DNA from: Streptomyces liliiviolaceus
GTDB taxonomy: Bacteria > Actinomycetota > Actinomycetes > Streptomycetales > Streptomycetaceae
Direction: 5' to 3'
DNA: 64,000 nt
Assembly (NCBI RefSeq): GCF_018070025.1
Contig: NZ_JAGPYQ010000001.1
Span: 2,852,001 to 2,916,000, forward strand
The notes under the pieces: model-generated
Database searches by the model: none
Told to the model about the DNA's origin: nothing
Seen by the model: the letters and a program-made list of their open reading frames with translations, nothing else
In this document: positions 61,383 through 64,000 of the stretch, piece after piece
Position numbering within the stretch: the first letter of the stretch is position 1
How the letters are laid out: each line of letters starts with the position of its first letter
Made by a program: the position numbers and the translations under genes

Positions 61383-61421
61383 AGGCGGACCTCACTTCCC
61401 GTACGGGAAGCGGGTCCGCCT
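61383..61421 (+). terminator. Hairpin between rpmA and obg
   Basis: Outer stem AGGCGGACC (61383-61391) with its complement at 61413-61421 and an inner CTTCCCG/CGGGAAG stem. Followed by TTTCGCG. It is likely to reduce expression of obg from the ribosomal-protein promoter; obg may have its own promoter in 61430-61550. Confidence 0.65.
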
Positions 61422-61552
61422 TTCGCGTGTTTTAACTGGTGGAGAGGGCTCTGTCGGACAGACCTCCCCACCGAGTAGTGATCATCGGGCGGCGACGACC
61501 GCGCGGTGCTCATCGATGAGAGATTTTCCGTACGTAACTGGAGGCACATCCC

Positions 61553-62989
61553 ATGACCACCTTCGTGGACCGCGTCGAGCTGCACGTCGCCGCGGGTAGC
61601 GGAGGCCACGGCTGTGCCTCCGTCCACCGGGAGAAGTTCAAGCCCCTCGGCGGCCCGGACGGCGGCAACGGCGGCCGTGGCGGTGACGTGATCCTGGTCG
61701 TCGACCAGTCCGTCACCACGCTCCTCGACTACCACCACTCCCCGCACCGCAAGGCCACCAGCGGTCGGCCCGGCGAGGGCGGCAACCGCTCCGGCAAGGA
61801 CGGCCAGGACCTGATTCTGCCCGTGCCGGACGGCACCGTCATCCAGGACAAGGACGGGAACGTCCTCGCGGACCTGGTGGGCCAGGGCACGACCTACGTG
61901 GCCGCCGAGGGCGGCAGGGGCGGCCTCGGCAACGCGGCACTGTCCTCGGCCCGCCGCAAGGCGCCCGGCTTCGCCCTGCTGGGTGTTCCCGGCGGTATGC
62001 AGGACATCGTCCTGGAGCTGAAGACGGTCGCGGACGTGGCGCTGGTCGGCTACCCGAGCGCGGGCAAGTCCTCGCTGATCTCGGTGCTGTCGGCGGCCAA
62101 GCCGAAGATCGCCGACTACCCCTTCACGACCCTCGTCCCCAACCTCGGCGTGGTGACGGCCGGCTCGACGGTCTACACGATCGCCGACGTGCCGGGACTG
62201 ATCCCCGGTGCCAGCCAGGGCAAGGGCCTCGGGCTCGAATTCCTGCGGCACGTGGAGCGCTGCGAGGTGCTGGTCCACGTGCTGGACACGGCGACCCTGG
62301 AGTCGGACCGCGACCCCGTCTCCGACCTCGACATCATCGAGGAGGAGCTGAACCAGTACGGCGGGCTGGGCAACCGGCCGCGCCTCGTCGTCCTCAACAA
62401 GATCGACGTGCCCGACGGCAAGGACCTGGCCGAGATGGTGCGCCCCGACCTGGAGGCGCGCGGCTACCAGGTCTTCGCGATCTCGGCGGTCGCCCACATG
62501 GGTCTCAAGGAGCTCTCCTTCGCGCTGGCCGAGCTGGTCGGGCAGGCGCGTGCGGCGAAGCCGAAGGAGGAGGCGACGCGGATCGTCATCCGGCCGAAGG
62601 CGGTCGACGACGCGGGCTTCACCGTGGTGCGGGAGGACGACGGGCTGTACCGCGTGCGCGGCGAGAAGCCGGAGCGGTGGGTCCGGCAGACCGACTTCAG
62701 CAACGACGAGGCCGTCGGGTACCTGGCCGACCGGCTCGCCCGCCTCGGCATCGAGACCTCGCTGATGAAGGCGGGTGCCCGTACGGGTGACGGCGTGGCC
62801 ATCGGGCCCGAGGAGAACGCGGTCGTCTTCGACTGGGAGCCGACGGTGATGGCGGGGGCGGAGATGCTCGGGCGCCGTGGTGAGGACCACCGTTTCGACG
62901 CGCCTCGGCCGGCTTCGCAGCGGCGTCGGGACAAGCAGGCGGAGCGGGACGAGGCGGACCAGGAGTACGACGACTTCAACCCGTTCTAA
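61553..62989 (+). CDS. obg: GTPase Obg/CgtA
   Basis: A 478-residue GTPase. Gly-rich Obg fold at 1-158 ([28 protein letters not shown]), G domain with G1 [10 protein letters not shown]2 in [13 protein letters not shown]3 DVPGL and G4 NKID, then an OCT domain ([21 protein letters not shown]) and an acidic/basic tail. It binds the large ribosomal subunit; in Streptomyces it influences the onset of aerial growth. ATG start with ACTGGAGG ahead. Confidence 0.96.
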   Translation: MTTFVDRVELHVAAGSGGHGCASVHREKFKPLGGPDGGNGGRGGDVILVVDQSVTTLLDYHHSPHRKATSGRPGEGGNRSGKDGQDLILPVPDGTVIQDKDGNVLADLVGQGTTYVAAEGGRGGLGNAALSSARRKAPGFALLGVPGGMQDIVLELKTVADVALVGYPSAGKSSLISVLSAAKPKIADYPFTTLVPNLGVVTAGSTVYTIADVPGLIPGASQGKGLGLEFLRHVERCEVLVHVLDTATLESDRDPVSDLDIIEEELNQYGGLGNRPRLVVLNKIDVPDGKDLAEMVRPDLEARGYQVFAISAVAHMGLKELSFALAELVGQARAAKPKEEATRIVIRPKAVDDAGFTVVREDDGLYRVRGEKPERWVRQTDFSNDEAVGYLADRLARLGIETSLMKAGARTGDGVAIGPEENAVVFDWEPTVMAGAEMLGRRGEDHRFDAPRPASQRRRDKQAERDEADQEYDDFNPF

Positions 62990-63019
62990 GGTCTTGGCCC
63001 GCCGGGCCGGGGGTGTGCG

Positions 63020-63200
63020 TACGGTGCGGCTCGGTGGGGCTGGGTGCGCCGTTCCCCGCGCCCCTGGGGGTTGTGCGTTCCGTGCGGCCCGGTGGGGGCT
63101 AGTCGCGCCGTTCCCCGCGCCCCTGGGGTGGGTGGGGGTGCGGTGGTTTTTGGCCGCGGGCCGGTGGGTGTGGCCGCGCAGTTCCTCGCGCCCCATTCTG
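63020..63200. repeat. Three forward copies of the GCGCAGTTCCCCGCGCCCC repeat
   Basis: Near 63040-63065 and 63105-63126 (both with GCGCCGTTCCCCGCGCCCCT) and 63172-63194 (GCGCAGTTCCTCGCGCCCC), each preceded by GGTGGGG-type sequence. They fill the gap from obg to the next gene; the remaining 63201-63337 carries that gene's promoter. Confidence 0.8.
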
Positions 63201-63337
63201 ACCAGAACGCGGCAGCCGTGCCGTATCCGTATCTCCGCAACGCCGGGAAAATCGCGGGTCGTTGTCAGCGCCGCGCCCTAGGGTAAGCCTCTCGATCACA
63301 CGGAGTGGTCGACGCGTATCAAGGGGAGATCACGCAC

Positions 63338-64000
63338 TTGCGTATACGAAGATTCGCGGCGGGAACGGCACTTGCCACTCTTGCCGCGTCGGTGACCCTG
63401 CTCGCTGCCCCCGGCCCTGCTCAGGCTCTGGACAGCGTCGTGCTCCCGGTGACCTCACACTGGCAGACTCTCGCCGACAGTCGACACGTCTACGTCTCCG
63501 CTCCCGGTCAGGGCGCCGTGGTGGCCACAGACCACGACGGAGAGGTGATCAAGACAGTCGAAGGACTCGACGGAGCCCGCGGTATGACGCTCGCGGCCGA
63601 CGAGTCCCGTCTGTACGTTGCTCTGCCCGACGCCGACGCGATCGCGGAGATCGACACGACCACCCTCATCGAGACCCGACGCTTCCCCACTGGCACGGAC
63701 ACCGAACCGGAGAATCTCGCCCTGGTCGGCGGGCGGCTGTGGTTCTCGTACCAGGCGACCGTCGTCTACGGCGGTATCGGGTCCGTCACCGTCGCCGAGG
63801 CCACTCCGGCGGTCGAACTGGACGATGATCCGGTGTGGTACGCGAAGCCCCGGCTCGCCTCGTCACCGGGCGCGCCCGACCGGCTGGTCGCCGCGGACAG
63901 CGAGGGTTCGTTGGGGATGCGGGTGTACGACGTGGAGTCCGGCTCCGCTGAGGAGATCGCTTACACAGAGGCCGTGGGCTCTGTCAATGACCTGGCGGTC
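63338..64000 (+). CDS. Secreted beta-propeller protein, truncated by the window end
   Basis: At least 221 residues, open at the right edge. TTG start with AAGGGGAG ahead; signal peptide LRIRRFAAGTALATLAASVTLLAAPGPAQA (hydrophobic, cut after AQA). The mature part shows repeats of the YncE/NHL kind: DSRHVYVSAPGQGAVVATDHDGEVIKTVEGLDGARGMTLAADESRLYVALPDADAIAEIDTTT (first 20 residues are typical), each repeat about 40-45 residues. Such proteins often carry Ig-like repeats further on. Function unknown; location outside the membrane. Confidence 0.75.
   Translation, partial: MRIRRFAAGTALATLAASVTLLAAPGPAQALDSVVLPVTSHWQTLADSRHVYVSAPGQGAVVATDHDGEVIKTVEGLDGARGMTLAADESRLYVALPDADAIAEIDTTTLIETRRFPTGTDTEPENLALVGGRLWFSYQATVVYGGIGSVTVAEATPAVELDDDPVWYAKPRLASSPGAPDRLVAADSEGSLGMRVYDVESGSAEEIAYTEAVGSVNDLAV

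Overview
The window is very GC-rich. It uses many GTG starts and carries the actinobacterial gene order tig-clpP1-clpP2-clpX, valS-folC-ndk-mreBCD-mrdA-rodA and rne-rplU-rpmA-obg. Together with secreted chitin and glucan enzymes, this points to the core chromosome of a Streptomyces species. I see no prophage, insertion sequence, CRISPR array or conjugative gene. Assignments rest on reading motifs and family resemblance; no database search was possible.

Layout. Positions 1-8 kb hold a thiol oxidoreductase of the DsbA/mycothiol-nitroreductase kind, a small orphan ORF and an amino-acid permease. Next is a leftward sulfonate operon: binding lipoprotein, permease, ATPase, flavin monooxygenase and TauD-type dioxygenase. 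Its long leader starts with a tiny cysteine-rich ORF, a likely attenuator. From 8 to 16 kb come a ROK regulator, BioY, an LPRTG surface protein, a membrane Ser/Thr kinase, a second permease and RpiB. From 16 to 20 kb, a Nei-type glycosylase is followed by a leftward fungal-wall cassette (AA10 LPMO, GH19 chitinase, GH64 glucanase) with a DasR-like operator at its promoter. From 20 to 28 kb are an Eis-like acetyltransferase, a SpoIIE-type phosphatase, a CPA2 antiporter, an HD hydrolase, an acyltransferase-3 protein, a small membrane protein and an alpha/beta hydrolase.

From 28 kb rightward the window is housekeeping. It holds tRNA-Gly(TCC), tRNA-Pro(TGG), trigger factor, the Clp protease genes behind a ClgR-type box, valS, folC, ndk, and the cell-shape/spore-wall operon mreB-mreC-mreD-mrdA-rodA. 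A CYTH-CHAD protein follows. Then come a radical SAM protein (TIGR03960), an S1-domain protein, a membrane protein with six 11-residue repeats, a TIGR03936 protein and a giant RNase E/G. A phospholipase D-like exoenzyme, L21-L27-Obg and the start of a secreted beta-propeller protein finish the window.

Between genes lie two interspersed repeat families. One has about 17 copies of a GCGCAGTTCCCCGCGCCCC core, on both strands. The other is a large nested palindrome built on CCTCAAACGCCGGACGGGCT. Several genes (rpiB, the HD gene, valS, folC, CYTH-CHAD) have a -10-like hexamer exactly six bases before the start codon, suggesting leaderless mRNAs.
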